Positions 1-8,209 of a stretch of DNA of 64,000 bases are shown here, one piece after another. The stretch is from CAYUQT01 sp964596165 (lineage in GTDB: Bacteria > Planctomycetota > Phycisphaerae > UBA1845 > JAFGLZ01), in NCBI GenBank assembly GCA_964596165.1, contig CAZQTW010000025.1:12907-76906 (forward strand), written 5' to 3'. Every line of letters starts with the position of its first letter. Within the stretch, counting starts at the first letter, position 1. A program made the translations under genes and the position numbers. The notes beneath the pieces were generated by a model, which was not told the origin of the DNA, searched no databases, and saw nothing but the letters and a program-made list of their open reading frames with translations.

Positions 1-2
1 TG

Positions 3-647
3 ATCACCGACGACGAGGAGCTGGCCACTCGCGTTCGGAGGGCGTGTGTGCTCGGGTACTCGGCGATTTCATCGAAGCCGGGGGCGTCGAGCATACCCGA
101 GGAGCTGCGGTGCCACCCGACATTCGCGCGGCACGTCGAGCTGGGTTACAACTTTCGGATGCCGGAGATCGCGGCGGCCGTCGCGCTGGGCGAGTTGGAG
201 CGGCTGGAGGAGCTGGTGGGGATGCGCCAGGCCGTCGGACGGCTTCTCGACGACGTTGTCCGTCAGTGCCGGTGGCTGGTGCCGCAGCGGACGCCGGAGG
301 GGTATGTGCATGCATATTGGTCGTATGCGGCCCGGATGACCGACGATGCGCCCGATTGGCTCGCGTTTCGCCGGAAGTTCGTCGAACTCGGCGGCGACGG
401 GTTCTACGGGTGCTGGCTGCCGGTGCACCAGGAGCCGGTGTTCGCCCGGCTCAGCGAGAGGGTGGCCGAAGATCCGAAGCGGTATCCGCAATGGGCCGGC
501 GTGCTGCCGGACTATCGACAGGTGACCTGTCCGGTGGTCGAGCGGGTTCAGCCGCGACTGGTGCAACTCAAGACGAACTACTTCGACCTCGAGGCGGCCC
601 GGCGCCAGGCGGAGATACTGGATAGGGCGATTCGGTCGTTTGGATAG
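3..647 (+). CDS. DegT/DnrJ/EryC1/StrS-family aminotransferase, C-terminal part
   Basis: The gene is cut by the left edge; its frame is open from base 3 and ends at TAG 645-647, leaving about 214 residues. The first residues, ITDDEELATRVR, match the family's stretch just after the PLP-lysine region. YNFRMPEIAAAVALGELERL matches the conserved substrate-site segment, and the end has the usual helical C-terminus. Family members are PLP enzymes that aminate keto-sugar nucleotides for cell-surface polysaccharide, or act as related dehydratases. The catalytic lysine lies upstream of the window, so the exact reaction cannot be told. The neighbours give no pathway context. Confidence 0.85.
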   Translation: MTDDEELATRVRRACVLGYSAISSKPGASSIPEELRCHPTFARHVELGYNFRMPEIAAAVALGELERLEELVGMRQAVGRLLDDVVRQCRWLVPQRTPEGYVHAYWSYAARMTDDAPDWLAFRRKFVELGGDGFYGCWLPVHQEPVFARLSERVAEDPKRYPQWAGVLPDYRQVTCPVVERVQPRLVQLKTNYFDLEAARRQAEILDRAIRSFG

Positions 648-750
648 CCCGGCAACCGAACACAACGGGGACAGACGCCCTTGCTTTGTTCACAGCCCGA
701 CAATCGGACCCGGATAGGAGCCGGTTCCCGTTGTGTCGGAGTTCACAAGG

Positions 751-1059
751 CTATCTTCCGGCTTCGGTGAGCAAATCGTCGAGCCGAGCGGCGAGTTCAG
801 GCGGAAGAAGTGTGAGCATCTCGCGCGATATGAGGCCCACGTCGATCATGTCGCGAAGGTGGACACGATCTTGGTGGCGGTTGTACATCAGCTTCATCCG
901 GACGAGGCCCGCGAGCGAGACCACCGACTTGTCCGATTCGAGCCGCTCGCTTTCATCGGTGGTTGGGGACGGCAGGGGGTTCTCTGGGCGAACCTTCCGG
1001 CCGGCCCAGACGATGTGCACGGCATGGCGTGGGTTCGGATCGTCGCGTTCGAGGAACAT
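751..1059 (-). pseudogene. Truncated nucleotidyltransferase-like protein (C-terminal half only)
   Basis: About 102 residues from MFLERDDPNPRH to the stop at 751-753. The segments VVSLAGLVRMKLM, DRVHLRDMIDVGLI and LPPELAARLDDLL match, from memory, the C-terminal half of a nucleotidyltransferase family (AbiEii-like fold) common in planctomycetes. The N-terminal half, which would carry the GS...DxD catalytic motif, is absent. The frame runs on upstream to 1218, but that part is unlike the family and enters repeat DNA. It is most likely a decayed remnant; a short intact gene of other function cannot be excluded. Confidence 0.5.
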
Positions 1060-1141
1060 CCCCTCCCTCTCTCTTCGTGAGAAATCGCCGTCTCGGACAT
1101 GGCCGGGGGGTGAACCCCGCCCTACACGTTTCTGACAGGCA

Positions 1142-1160
1142 CCGGACCGACACGGTCCGG
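1142..1160. repeat. Hairpin repeat, GACAC loop, copy 1
   Basis: The stem CCGGACC pairs perfectly with GGTCCGG around the loop GACAC, followed by CTCTGTC. A second copy at 15643-15661 has the same loop and flanks but a different stem that still pairs. It lies just beyond the lon stop codon on the minus strand and could act as a terminator stem, but no U-tract follows. Confidence 0.6.
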
Positions 1161-1183
1161 CTCTGTCTTGGCGGATAAAGGCC

Positions 1184-3676
1184 TCAGCATTTGGGTTTCT
1201 TGGCGGCGTGTTTGGCATTGCCGGGCAGGGCGGTGCGGAGGACCTGATCGATGTTCCGGGCGTAGACGAATTTCATTTGTTTGCGGACGTCTTTGGGTAC
1301 GTCTTCGAGGTGCGGGCGATTTCGTTCGGGCAGGATGACGGTCTTGATGCCCGCGCGATGCGCCGCCAGGACCTTTTCCTTTACGCCGCCGACGGGCAGT
1401 ACGAGCCCTCGCAGCGTGATCTCGCCCGTCATCGCGACGTCCGCCCGCACCGGCTGGTTTCGGCACAGACTGACGAGGGCGGTCAACATGGCCACGCCGG
1501 CGGAAGGTCCGTCTTTGGGCACCGCGCCCGCGGGCACGTGGATATGGATGTCGATCTGGTTGACGTCATGGCACGGGAGGCACCACTGGCGGCCACGACT
1601 GCGGACCAGGCTGAAGGCGGCCTGGGCCGATTCCTTCATGACGTCGCCGATCTGGCCGGTGAGCACCAAGTTGCCCTTGCCGGGCATCCGGGTGGCCTCG
1701 ATGAAGATGACCTCGCCGCCGACGGGCGTGAAGGCCAGGCCGGTGACGACGCCGGGGATGCTGGTTCGTTGTGCGGTTTCGGATTCGAAGGGGGCGGCGC
1801 CCAGCAGGTCATGAAGCTTGTCTTCGGTGATGACGGCTTTTTGACGGCGGCCCCGCGTGATTCGGACCGCGACCGCACGACAGATCGATCCGATCTGCCG
1901 TTCGAGGTTTCGCACGCCGGCCTCGCGTGTGTAGCGTTGCGCGACGGCGGCGAGCACCTTGTCGCCGACGGCCAGGTCCTTCGCGTCGAGGCCGTTTTCC
2001 TTGAGCTGTCGCGGCAGGAGGTATTTTCGGGCGATGAAGACCTTCTCCCGGAGCGTGTAACCGGACAGTTCGATGATTTCCATTCGGTCGCGAAGGGCCG
2101 GCGCGATGGGGTCGGTGATGTTGGCGGTCGTGATGAACATGACCCGTGAGAGGTCAAAGGGCACGTCGAGGTAGTGATCGGTGAACGAGTCGTTTTGGGC
2201 CGGGTCGAGGACCTCGAGGAGCGCGGCCGACGGATCGCCGCGGAAGTCGGCGCCGACCTTGTCCACCTCGTCGAGCATGAAGACGGGGTTGTTGCTGCCT
2301 GCCTTGCGGATTTCCTGCATGATGCGTCCGGGCAGCGCGCCGATGTAGGTGCGCCGGTGGCCGCGGATGTCGGCCTCATCGCGGATGCCGCCGAGGCTCA
2401 TGCGGATGAACTTGCGTCCGAGCGCCCGCGCGATGCTCTGTCCCAGCGAGGTCTTGCCCACGCCGGGCGGTCCGACGAAGCACAGGATGGGTCCGCGTCC
2501 GGCCGGATTGAGTTTGCGAACGGCGAGGTATTCCAAGATTCGCTTCTTGACTTTTTCGAGGTCGTAGTGGTCGGCGTCGAGGATTCTCGCCGCGCGGTTG
2601 ATGTCGAGGTTGTCCGTCGTGCCGACCGACCACGGCATTTCGCAAAGCCACTCGATATAGTCGCGAGACACCGAGTACTCGGGCGAGGCCTGGGGGATTC
2701 GCTCCATGCGGCCCAGTTCGCGCAGGGCCTCTTTTTCGACGTTTTCGGGCATTTTGGCCGCGGTGATCTTTTCTCGAAGCTCGGTGAATTCGCCGGTGCG
2801 GTGGTCGATTTCGCCCAGTTCTTTCTGAATAGCCTTGAGATGCTCCTTCAGGTAGTACTCGCGCTGGGATTTGTCGATCTCGTCCTTGACCTGCTTTTGT
2901 ATCTTCTGAGAGAGTTCGAGGACTTCGAGCTGGCTTGTCAGGGCGGCGCTGATCTTCCGGAGCCTGGAGAACACATCGAAGGTTTCCAGCAACTCCTGTT
3001 TGTGCACCAGGTTGATCGCCAGGTTCTGACCCAGGAAGTCGGCGAGGGCGCCGGGACGGTCGAGGCTGTCGAGGACCTTGGTCGCCTCGTCGGGGATGCC
3101 CGGACTGAGTTCGATGACGCGGCCGGCCATCTGGCGGACGGTGTGCACGAGCGCATCCAGTTCGAGCGACGGCTGCACGTCGTCGTAGCGCGTGTTGACC
3201 TTGGCGATCAGGAACGGGTCCGACTGCACGAGCGACTCGATGCCGACACGGACCAGGCCGTGAACGATGATGCTGATGTTTCCGTTCGGCAACGGCGTCA
3301 TCCGCAGGACCATGGCGGCGGTTCCGATGCGGTAGATGTCGGCGAGGCCGGGATCCTCGGTCTGAGGATGTCGCTGGGCGACGATGCCCAGGATACGGTG
3401 CTCGGCCATGGCCGCATCGATGACCTTGCGGCTCTTATCCCGTCCGACTTCCAGGGGAAGGATTGCTCCCGGAAAGGCCACGGCGTCGCGAAGGGTGAGG
3501 AGCGGCAGGTGGTCCGGGATGCGGGCGCGTTCCGTTTCCTCGCCCGCGGGTCGGCCGTTCCGCGAGACGGCCACCTCCGGCGGGCTTTCGTCCGCGCCGG
3601 ACTGGGAGGGATTGCTTTCGGGATGGGGTTCTGGGTCGGGCCGATCGGCCTGAGGGTTACCGGGCTCGTCGGGCAT
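1184..3676 (-). CDS. lon: ATP-dependent protease Lon
   Basis: An 830-residue cytoplasmic serine protease of the AAA+ class, which degrades misfolded and short-lived proteins. In order: an acidic, proline-rich N-terminal tail (about residues 1-50); the LON substrate-binding domain; a coiled helical segment; the AAA+ module with Walker A GPPGVGKT (about residue 400), Walker B FMLDEVDK and an arginine-rich sensor; and the C-terminal protease domain with catalytic serine in KDGPSAGVAM (about 722) and lysine in GGVKEKVLAAHRAG (about 763). The length is normal for bacterial Lon. The gene follows the Hsp20 gene by 17 bases, which suggests a heat-shock operon. No CIRCE-type inverted repeat was seen upstream of the pair. 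The start ATG at 3674-3676 is the only reasonable one. Confidence 0.97.
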   Translation of the reverse strand: MPDEPGNPQADRPDPEPHPESNPSQSGADESPPEVAVSRNGRPAGEETERARIPDHLPLLTLRDAVAFPGAILPLEVGRDKSRKVIDAAMAEHRILGIVAQRHPQTEDPGLADIYRIGTAAMVLRMTPLPNGNISIIVHGLVRVGIESLVQSDPFLIAKVNTRYDDVQPSLELDALVHTVRQMAGRVIELSPGIPDEATKVLDSLDRPGALADFLGQNLAINLVHKQELLETFDVFSRLRKISAALTSQLEVLELSQKIQKQVKDEIDKSQREYYLKEHLKAIQKELGEIDHRTGEFTELREKITAAKMPENVEKEALRELGRMERIPQASPEYSVSRDYIEWLCEMPWSVGTTDNLDINRAARILDADHYDLEKVKKRILEYLAVRKLNPAGRGPILCFVGPPGVGKTSLGQSIARALGRKFIRMSLGGIRDEADIRGHRRTYIGALPGRIMQEIRKAGSNNPVFMLDEVDKVGADFRGDPSAALLEVLDPAQNDSFTDHYLDVPFDLSRVMFITTANITDPIAPALRDRMEIIELSGYTLREKVFIARKYLLPRQLKENGLDAKDLAVGDKVLAAVAQRYTREAGVRNLERQIGSICRAVAVRITRGRRQKAVITEDKLHDLLGAAPFESETAQRTSIPGVVTGLAFTPVGGEVIFIEATRMPGKGNLVLTGQIGDVMKESAQAAFSLVRSRGRQWCLPCHDVNQIDIHIHVPAGAVPKDGPSAGVAMLTALVSLCRNQPVRADVAMTGEITLRGLVLPVGGVKEKVLAAHRAGIKTVILPERNRPHLEDVPKDVRKQMKFVYARNIDQVLRTALPGNAKHAAKKPKC

Positions 3677-3693
3677 TGCTCTAATCCGTGTGT

Positions 3694-4110
3694 CTACTCA
3701 CCTTGTTTGGGCAGGCGAATCCAGAGATAGCCGTTCTGATACTGGGCCTGGGCGGAGTCCAAGTCGAGGCCATTGGGCAGCTCGATCGTGCGCTCGAACG
3801 GTCCGTGATGGATCTCGAGGAGGTGGAGCCGACAGGGCTTCTGATCGGCGGGCACGTCCGGGTCCGGACGCGCGCCTCGAATGGTCAGTCGCCCGGCCTT
3901 GACCTGGACGTCGATCTCCTCGCGGCGCATGCCGGCCAGTTCCACGCACACCATTAGCGCCGTTGAACTCTCGTAGACGTTGATCGGCGGCTCCCAGGCT
4001 TTCGAGGGGTGAAACCTCACATAGCTGGCGCGGAAGATATCGTCGATCATCTGGCCCATGCCTTTGGCCAGTCGTTCAAAGGAATCCTGGGTGCCTAGCT
4101 GGATCTTCAT
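3694..4110 (-). CDS. Small heat-shock protein, Hsp20/alpha-crystallin family
   Basis: 138 residues from ATG 4108-4110, the usual length for this family. The alpha-crystallin domain runs from WEPPINVYESSTALMV through ELAGMRREEIDVQVKAGRLTI to the end, and includes the strand motif GYLWIRLPK. It is an ATP-independent chaperone that holds unfolding proteins in the cytoplasm. It sits 17 bases upstream of lon on the same strand, so chaperone and protease are probably made together. An upstream ATG at 4200 and a longer open frame to 4446 exist, but lack a good ribosome site and family-like sequence. Confidence 0.9.
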   Translation of the reverse strand: MKIQLGTQDSFERLAKGMGQMIDDIFRASYVRFHPSKAWEPPINVYESSTALMVCVELAGMRREEIDVQVKAGRLTIRGARPDPDVPADQKPCRLHLLEIHHGPFERTIELPNGLDLDSAQAQYQNGYLWIRLPKQGE

Positions 4111-4439
4111 GACGGGCCCGATCGTCGCCGCGGCCACGATTTCCGAAAACGACGTTGGACGGAACCGTGTTTCGGGGTTCGCCTTTCTCTGAGGAATCAT
4201 TATATCCGGTCGCGCTCCCGCAATCACCCCGGCAATCCTTTTCGTTCCGAATCGCCCCGGGCCGTTTGCACCAACCGTGCAACGCGACGGCGCGGAGGCG
4301 CCGGGTCGGGGGAACCGACAAGCGACGCGACGACGGTCTACAGAAAGGGTTGACATGGCACGGAAGCCGGAACTATCTTGTGTTCCCGTTCGGAGTTTGG
4401 GTTCACGCGAACAGTCCAATACGGTGGGAGGCACGAACC

Positions 4440-4559
4440 ATGACACTCGGTGATTTGCTGGGCGCTTTTGAGTTGTTCAGTGGAAGCTGGTTTGCACTGG
4501 TTGGAGTCGTCTTGGTCATCCTGATCGTTCTGATCATCATCCGGAAACGGCAGGTCTAG
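4440..4559 (+). CDS. Small single-span membrane protein of unknown function (39 aa)
   Basis: The ATG at 4440-4442 is preceded by GGGAGG at good spacing, which supports translation of a short gene. The product begins MTLGDLLGAFELFSGSW, then has one strongly hydrophobic helix of about 20 residues (VGVVLVILIVLIII) and ends with the basic tail RKRQV. That fits a small inner-membrane protein with its tail in the cytoplasm. A longer frame exists upstream (from 4155), but the ribosome site marks the short form. It reads away from the hsp20-lon operon. I do not recognise the family. Confidence 0.6.
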   Translation: MTLGDLLGAFELFSGSWFALVGVVLVILIVLIIIRKRQV

Positions 4560-4590
4560 GAACAACCGACGCGGCATTTGACGCCTGGAG

Positions 4591-4644
4591 TACGGGCGTC
4601 CGGCTTGCGACGGACGGGTGTGTTCGGCGAGTCGGACGCCCGTA
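4591..4644. repeat. Perfect 12-base inverted repeat
   Basis: TACGGGCGTCCG at 4591-4602 is the exact reverse complement of CGGACGCCCGTA at 4633-4644, with a 30-base loop. It begins 31 bases after the small membrane-protein gene. It could be an RNA stem-loop or a protein-binding site; no U-tract follows. Confidence 0.5.
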
Positions 4645-4851
4645 TTGCGCGCGGATGAGGGGCTTTGATGCGCACCATCCTTGACCACCCGCGGAGCGGT
4701 TCCGTCGGAGCGGGTGAGCGTCTTGGTCGCGGCGTTCTCGGCACGCCGGTTTCCTTGGGGGCGGGCCGGCTTCGACCGGCTGGGCCCCGGCGATGATCGC
4801 GCTCCAAGGGGGCGCGAGTTGCCGGCCGAGGACGCCGCCGGCTCGAGCGAA

Positions 4852-5523
4852 TCAGACCGACGGATCGTGCGGGAAGGGATTCAGGGGACACTCGTCGCAC
4901 CGTGGATCGCGTGGTCGGCAACAGCGCTTGCCGACTTGCACCAACAGGGCGTGGTATTCGTTGAACAGGGGTTCGTCGGCCGGGAGGTGCGACTCGAACA
5001 CGTCCTTGATGATTTCGTAGTCGGCCTCGTCGTCGATCAGGCCGTGGCGTTTGAGGATCCGCGCCGTGTAGGCGTCCACGACGAAGGTCGTGTGGCGGCC
5101 CGCGTAGAGGAGGATGGAATCGGCCGTCTCGCGTCCGATGCCGTTGATCGAGAGCAGCTCCTCGCGCAACGTGGAGGTGGGCAGGGCGAACAGTGCGTCG
5201 AGGTCGCCGTCGAAGCGATCGACGACCCACCGGACCAGGTTTTTGAGCCGTTTCGCCTTGATGTTGAAGTAGCCGGCGGGGCGGATCAGTTCGGCGAGCT
5301 GGGTGTGGCTCATGCGGTGCAGCCGGTGCCAGTCCAGCGCGTCGGCCGCCTTAAGGTTGGCGATCGCCCGCTCGACGTTGGTCCAGGCGGTGTTCTGCGT
5401 TAGGACGGCGCCGACGATCACCTCGAGGGGCGTTTCACCCGGCCACCAGTGCTGAGGGCCGTAGGCGGCGAGGAGGGCGTCGTAGAAGGCCCGAAGCCGG
5501 GCGGCGGTGGAAGAAGGAGGCAT
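4852..5523 (-). CDS. Endonuclease III-like HhH-GPD DNA glycosylase
   Basis: 223 residues with the HhH-GPD fold of base-excision repair: an N-terminal helical domain (EVIVGAVLTQNTAWTNVERAI), the helix-hairpin-helix SINGIGRETADSILLYAG, the catalytic aspartate in FVVDAYTARI, and a C-terminal cysteine cluster C-x6-C-x2-C. Two features differ from E. coli Nth. The catalytic lysine after the hairpin (GRKTA in Nth) is glutamate here (GRETA), and the fourth cluster cysteine (five residues after the third) is a proline. Loss of that lysine points to a glycosylase without lyase activity, as in MagIII or MutY-like enzymes. The iron-sulfur cluster may use the extra adjacent cysteine or be missing. It is divergent from the CPBP gene. 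Confidence 0.85.
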   Translation of the reverse strand: MPPSSTAARLRAFYDALLAAYGPQHWWPGETPLEVIVGAVLTQNTAWTNVERAIANLKAADALDWHRLHRMSHTQLAELIRPAGYFNIKAKRLKNLVRWVVDRFDGDLDALFALPTSTLREELLSINGIGRETADSILLYAGRHTTFVVDAYTARILKRHGLIDDEADYEIIKDVFESHLPADEPLFNEYHALLVQVGKRCCRPRDPRCDECPLNPFPHDPSV

Positions 5524-5595
5524 ACGGTCGCACCTGTGGTTGAACGGATCGTCGTGGTTTCAAAACGCCCGATGCGGCGGCATAATGATACCCCG

Positions 5596-6348
5596 ATGGC
5601 GGCCAGAGTATCCAGATCGAGATCCTTGCGACGACAGTCAAGCTATTCGCCGACCGGATACCTCGAACAGACCCGCGGGCCGCTCCACAGCCTGGTGTTT
5701 CTGCTGCCGATGCTGATTGTCTACGAAGTGGCGGTTTTCATGGCCTATCCGCCGTTTAGCAAGACCCAGCCGCCCGAGGTGATGGCCAAGGTGTTGCTCT
5801 CGTGGGTCATGGCGTTGCTCGGCATCTCCGGGTACTACCTGCCCGGTCTGATCGTGGTCCTGACGCTGCTGGGTTGGCACCTCTACCGGAAGGAACCGTG
5901 GCGCGTCGACAAGGGCGTGTTATTCGGAATGGCCGTGGAGAGCGTTTTGTTCGCCCTGCCGCCGCTTCTGTTTCACTTTGCGTTGACCAACGGTATTCCG
6001 CTGGCGAGCTCGGACTGGGCGGAGTCGCTCCTGTTGAGCATCAGCGCGGGGATCTATGAAGAGTTGGTCTTCCGTCTGATCCTGATCAGCCTGATCGTGT
6101 TCGTACTGGCGGACGTATTCGGGCTCAAATTGGGGCCGGTCGAACTCGCTGCCGTGCTGATCAGCTCAATCATATTCGCGGGCCATCACTACAAGGGCTT
6201 CGGCGGGAGCTTCCCGTTCGACATGCCCACGTTCATTTTCCGGGCGCTGGCGGGGGTCTATCTGGCGGGGGTGTTCGTTCTACGAGGGTTCGGCATTGCG
6301 GCGGGGTGCCATATTGTCTACGACCTGATTGTGGTCAGCTTCTACTGA
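5596..6348 (+). CDS. CPBP-family intramembrane metalloprotease (CAAX protease/bacteriocin-processing type)
   Basis: About 250 residues with several hydrophobic helices. The family motifs are all present: EELVFR (about residue 155), the histidine of FAGHHYKGF (about 197) and the C-terminal HIVYD. These are the metal-binding and catalytic residues of Abi/CPBP proteases, which cut within or near membranes; their targets in most bacteria are unknown. I chose ATG 5596. ATG 5572 is an alternative and neither has a strong ribosome site. The open frame continues upstream to 5449 but would overlap the divergent glycosylase gene. Confidence 0.85.
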   Translation: MAARVSRSRSLRRQSSYSPTGYLEQTRGPLHSLVFLLPMLIVYEVAVFMAYPPFSKTQPPEVMAKVLLSWVMALLGISGYYLPGLIVVLTLLGWHLYRKEPWRVDKGVLFGMAVESVLFALPPLLFHFALTNGIPLASSDWAESLLLSISAGIYEELVFRLILISLIVFVLADVFGLKLGPVELAAVLISSIIFAGHHYKGFGGSFPFDMPTFIFRALAGVYLAGVFVLRGFGIAAGCHIVYDLIVVSFY

Positions 6349-6591
6349 AGAGGGCAGGCCAGGGGTGGAGGCAGGTGGAACGTGCCCTACGAACTTCGTG
6401 GTCTGTTGCCCACTCGTGCCATCGTGACCGACTCCGAGCCGGTTCTCGTACATTGGGCCGCATTTTCCCTGTGGCTTCTTTCAGCCCCCCTCCCGGTGGG
6501 GCCCTTGCCGGTCGCTTGCCCTTCACCTCCATCAGGTTGGGCGGGGGACTTCCAACCTCCAGTTGCCAAACGGGCTCGGCACACAACGAAG
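6349..6591. other. Spacer, nothing recognised
   Basis: It lies between the CPBP gene and the tRNA-Phe terminator. It is C-rich with short direct words (CCCCCCTCCCGGTGGGG). No gene with a ribosome site and no known RNA was seen. Confidence 0.4.
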
Positions 6592-6613
6592 AACGGCGGC
6601 CGAAGCCGCCGTT
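6592..6613 (-). terminator. Hairpin terminator of tRNA-Phe
   Basis: On the minus strand AACGGCGGC pairs with GCCGCCGTT around a TTCG tetraloop, followed by CTTCGTTG. It starts 9 bases beyond the tRNA 3' end. The very stable UUCG-capped GC stem fits an intrinsic terminator, although the T-run is weak. Confidence 0.7.
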
Positions 6614-6622
6614 GAACCTAAC

Positions 6623-6695
6623 TGGGCAGGGCCGGAGTTGAACCGGCGACACCACGATTTTCAGTCGTGTGCTCTACCACCTGAGCTACCTACCC
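6623..6695 (-). tRNA. tRNA-Phe (anticodon GAA)
   Basis: 73 bases fold as a full cloverleaf: acceptor GGGTAGG/CCTGCCC (one U-G pair), D stem GCTC/GAGC, anticodon stem CACGA/TCGTG with loop CTGAAAA (anticodon GAA), five-base variable loop, and T arm GCCGG-TTCAACT-CCGGC. The discriminator base is A, and the CCA end is not encoded. It stands alone between convergent and divergent protein genes, with its own terminator. Confidence 0.97.
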
Positions 6696-6856
6696 GGTGC
6701 CCCCCGGTGCGGCACGACCACCGCACGGGATACTCAAAAGATAGCTTTCCCCTCATTGCGCGTCAAGAACCGCGCCGAAAAGAGGGACGGCGGAGTGCGT
6801 GGCCAATGGGGCGCTTGCATTCCGCCACAATCGTCGTCGGGGACGGTTCTTACGTA

Positions 6857-8041
6857 TCAGCAGCGGTTCGGACGGACGACGATTGCCTTCGGCGCCGTCG
6901 GACAGACGACCTCGCAGGCGCCACAGCCGGGGCAGCGTGTCGGGTCGACGGCAAGGACGGCCTCGTACGCATCGGCGTCCCATTGGGTCCGCAAGGCCTC
7001 ATAAGGACAAGCCGCGATGCACCGTCGGCATTCCGTTGCGTTGAGCAGGCATCGCTCGCGGTTGATGACGGGCTTGCCGATCGACGCCTGAACCTTTCGA
7101 TCGCTCGAGAACCGCACGAGCGCGCCGGTGGGACACGCCTCCATGCAGGCCACGCATTCCTTGAGGCAGTAGGTTTCCCTGAATTCCACCAGCGGCGTCA
7201 TGAGCGATACGATGCCGTGTCGCCCCACGTCGGGGCTCAGTAGTCGCTCCGGGCAGGCGCGAACGCAGTTTCCGCAGCGTGCGCACAAGCCGATGAACCT
7301 TGCCTCGGACATGGCGCCCGGCGGACGCAGCGGCTTGGCCCGATCGGCGTCGGATCGTCGGAACGCCACATTCGCCCCGACCGCGCCGACGGCCACCGCG
7401 AGCACGGACCGGCGCGGGATTCCACGCCTCCGATCGAAGACGAAGCCGGCGTCGGCTTGCCCGGCACGACGCCGGCGCAATCGAATCCTCGCCAACAGGT
7501 CTTGTGTGGCTCCGAGCGGACAGACCTTTCGACACCACGCGCGTGGCCACGCCGCTGTGAGGGCGACGATGAACAACGCAACAGCCGCGACGAGTACCCC
7601 TGCGGCCCATGAATCTCGCCACGGCAAGCCGACGACGTTGCCGAACACCGCGAGCGGGTCGGTCCAGAGCAGCAGAGGATAGCCGGCGCATGCGCCGCCG
7701 AGCGTCAACAGGGCGATCCAGAGCCCGAAGCGCGGCCAGCGAACGAGGCCGGCTCGCCGGTGAGATCGCACTCGGTCGACGTGTTCGAGCAGCCAGCCGG
7801 TGGGGCAGGCGTACCGGCAGAACCATCGGCGAGCGAGAACGCAGACTACTAGGACGGGCACGGCGGCCAGCATCATTGGCCGGATCGACCGGGTGGCCAC
7901 CAACGAGCAGAGGGTTACGAACGGGCTGGACGCCAGAACATACGGCGAGGTCCGCCAGGGGAGGATCGGCGCGACCAGCAGCGTGGCCGCCACCAGGAAA
8001 CCGCATCGGACGATCAGCCGTCTTCGACGTTTGTTGTCCAT
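6857..8041 (-). CDS. Membrane polyferredoxin (NapH-like 4Fe-4S protein with extra ferredoxin domains)
   Basis: 394 residues. The N-terminal half has several membrane helices and two CxxxCP motifs (CRYACPTG and CRKVCPLG), as in NapH, NosR and CcoG-type proteins. The C-terminal half carries four 4Fe-4S motifs: CARCGNCVRACP, CLKECVACMEACP, a longer CLLNATECRRCIAACP and CPGCGACEVVCP. It therefore looks like NapH and NapG fused into one chain, passing electrons between the quinone pool and an exported enzyme. It lies 168 bases downstream of an exported FAD oxidoreductase on the same strand, a possible but unproven partner. No nitrate reductase genes are nearby, so a Nap role is unlikely. Confidence 0.85.
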   Translation of the reverse strand: MDNKRRRRLIVRCGFLVAATLLVAPILPWRTSPYVLASSPFVTLCSLVATRSIRPMMLAAVPVLVVCVLARRWFCRYACPTGWLLEHVDRVRSHRRAGLVRWPRFGLWIALLTLGGACAGYPLLLWTDPLAVFGNVVGLPWRDSWAAGVLVAAVALFIVALTAAWPRAWCRKVCPLGATQDLLARIRLRRRRAGQADAGFVFDRRRGIPRRSVLAVAVGAVGANVAFRRSDADRAKPLRPPGAMSEARFIGLCARCGNCVRACPERLLSPDVGRHGIVSLMTPLVEFRETYCLKECVACMEACPTGALVRFSSDRKVQASIGKPVINRERCLLNATECRRCIAACPYEALRTQWDADAYEAVLAVDPTRCPGCGACEVVCPTAPKAIVVRPNRC

Positions 8042-8209
8042 GTGAACCGTCGCCTGAAAAGCGGCTCGCGAGCGCTTCGACCGGTTCCCTTCGGGTCTGC
8101 CTTCGATAGACTCAGGCCCCCAGGCTTGCCGAGGGGGGCCTCAGGGTCGGAGACAGTCCGGGTTGCGTTCGCCTTCCCACTCGCCCCTTGCGGGACGTGC
8201 AGTTGAGCC

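Larger units (their letters stand above)
648..1183. other. Spacer with a gene remnant and a repeat hairpin
   Basis: This 536-base stretch lies between the aminotransferase and lon. It holds a truncated nucleotidyltransferase (751-1059) and a compact hairpin (1142-1160), with a GGGTGAACCC palindrome just before the hairpin. No intact gene is seen. Confidence 0.5.

Noticed and set aside
1142..1160. Intrinsic terminator of lon
   Set aside because: The stem is good but no U-tract follows on the minus strand, and a second copy lies in an unrelated spacer, so it is better described as a repeat.
2174..3730. Long plus-strand frame opposite lon
   Set aside because: It is an antisense shadow of the lon gene, made of acidic and valine-rich repeats typical of a complementary GC-rich frame, with no recognisable domain.
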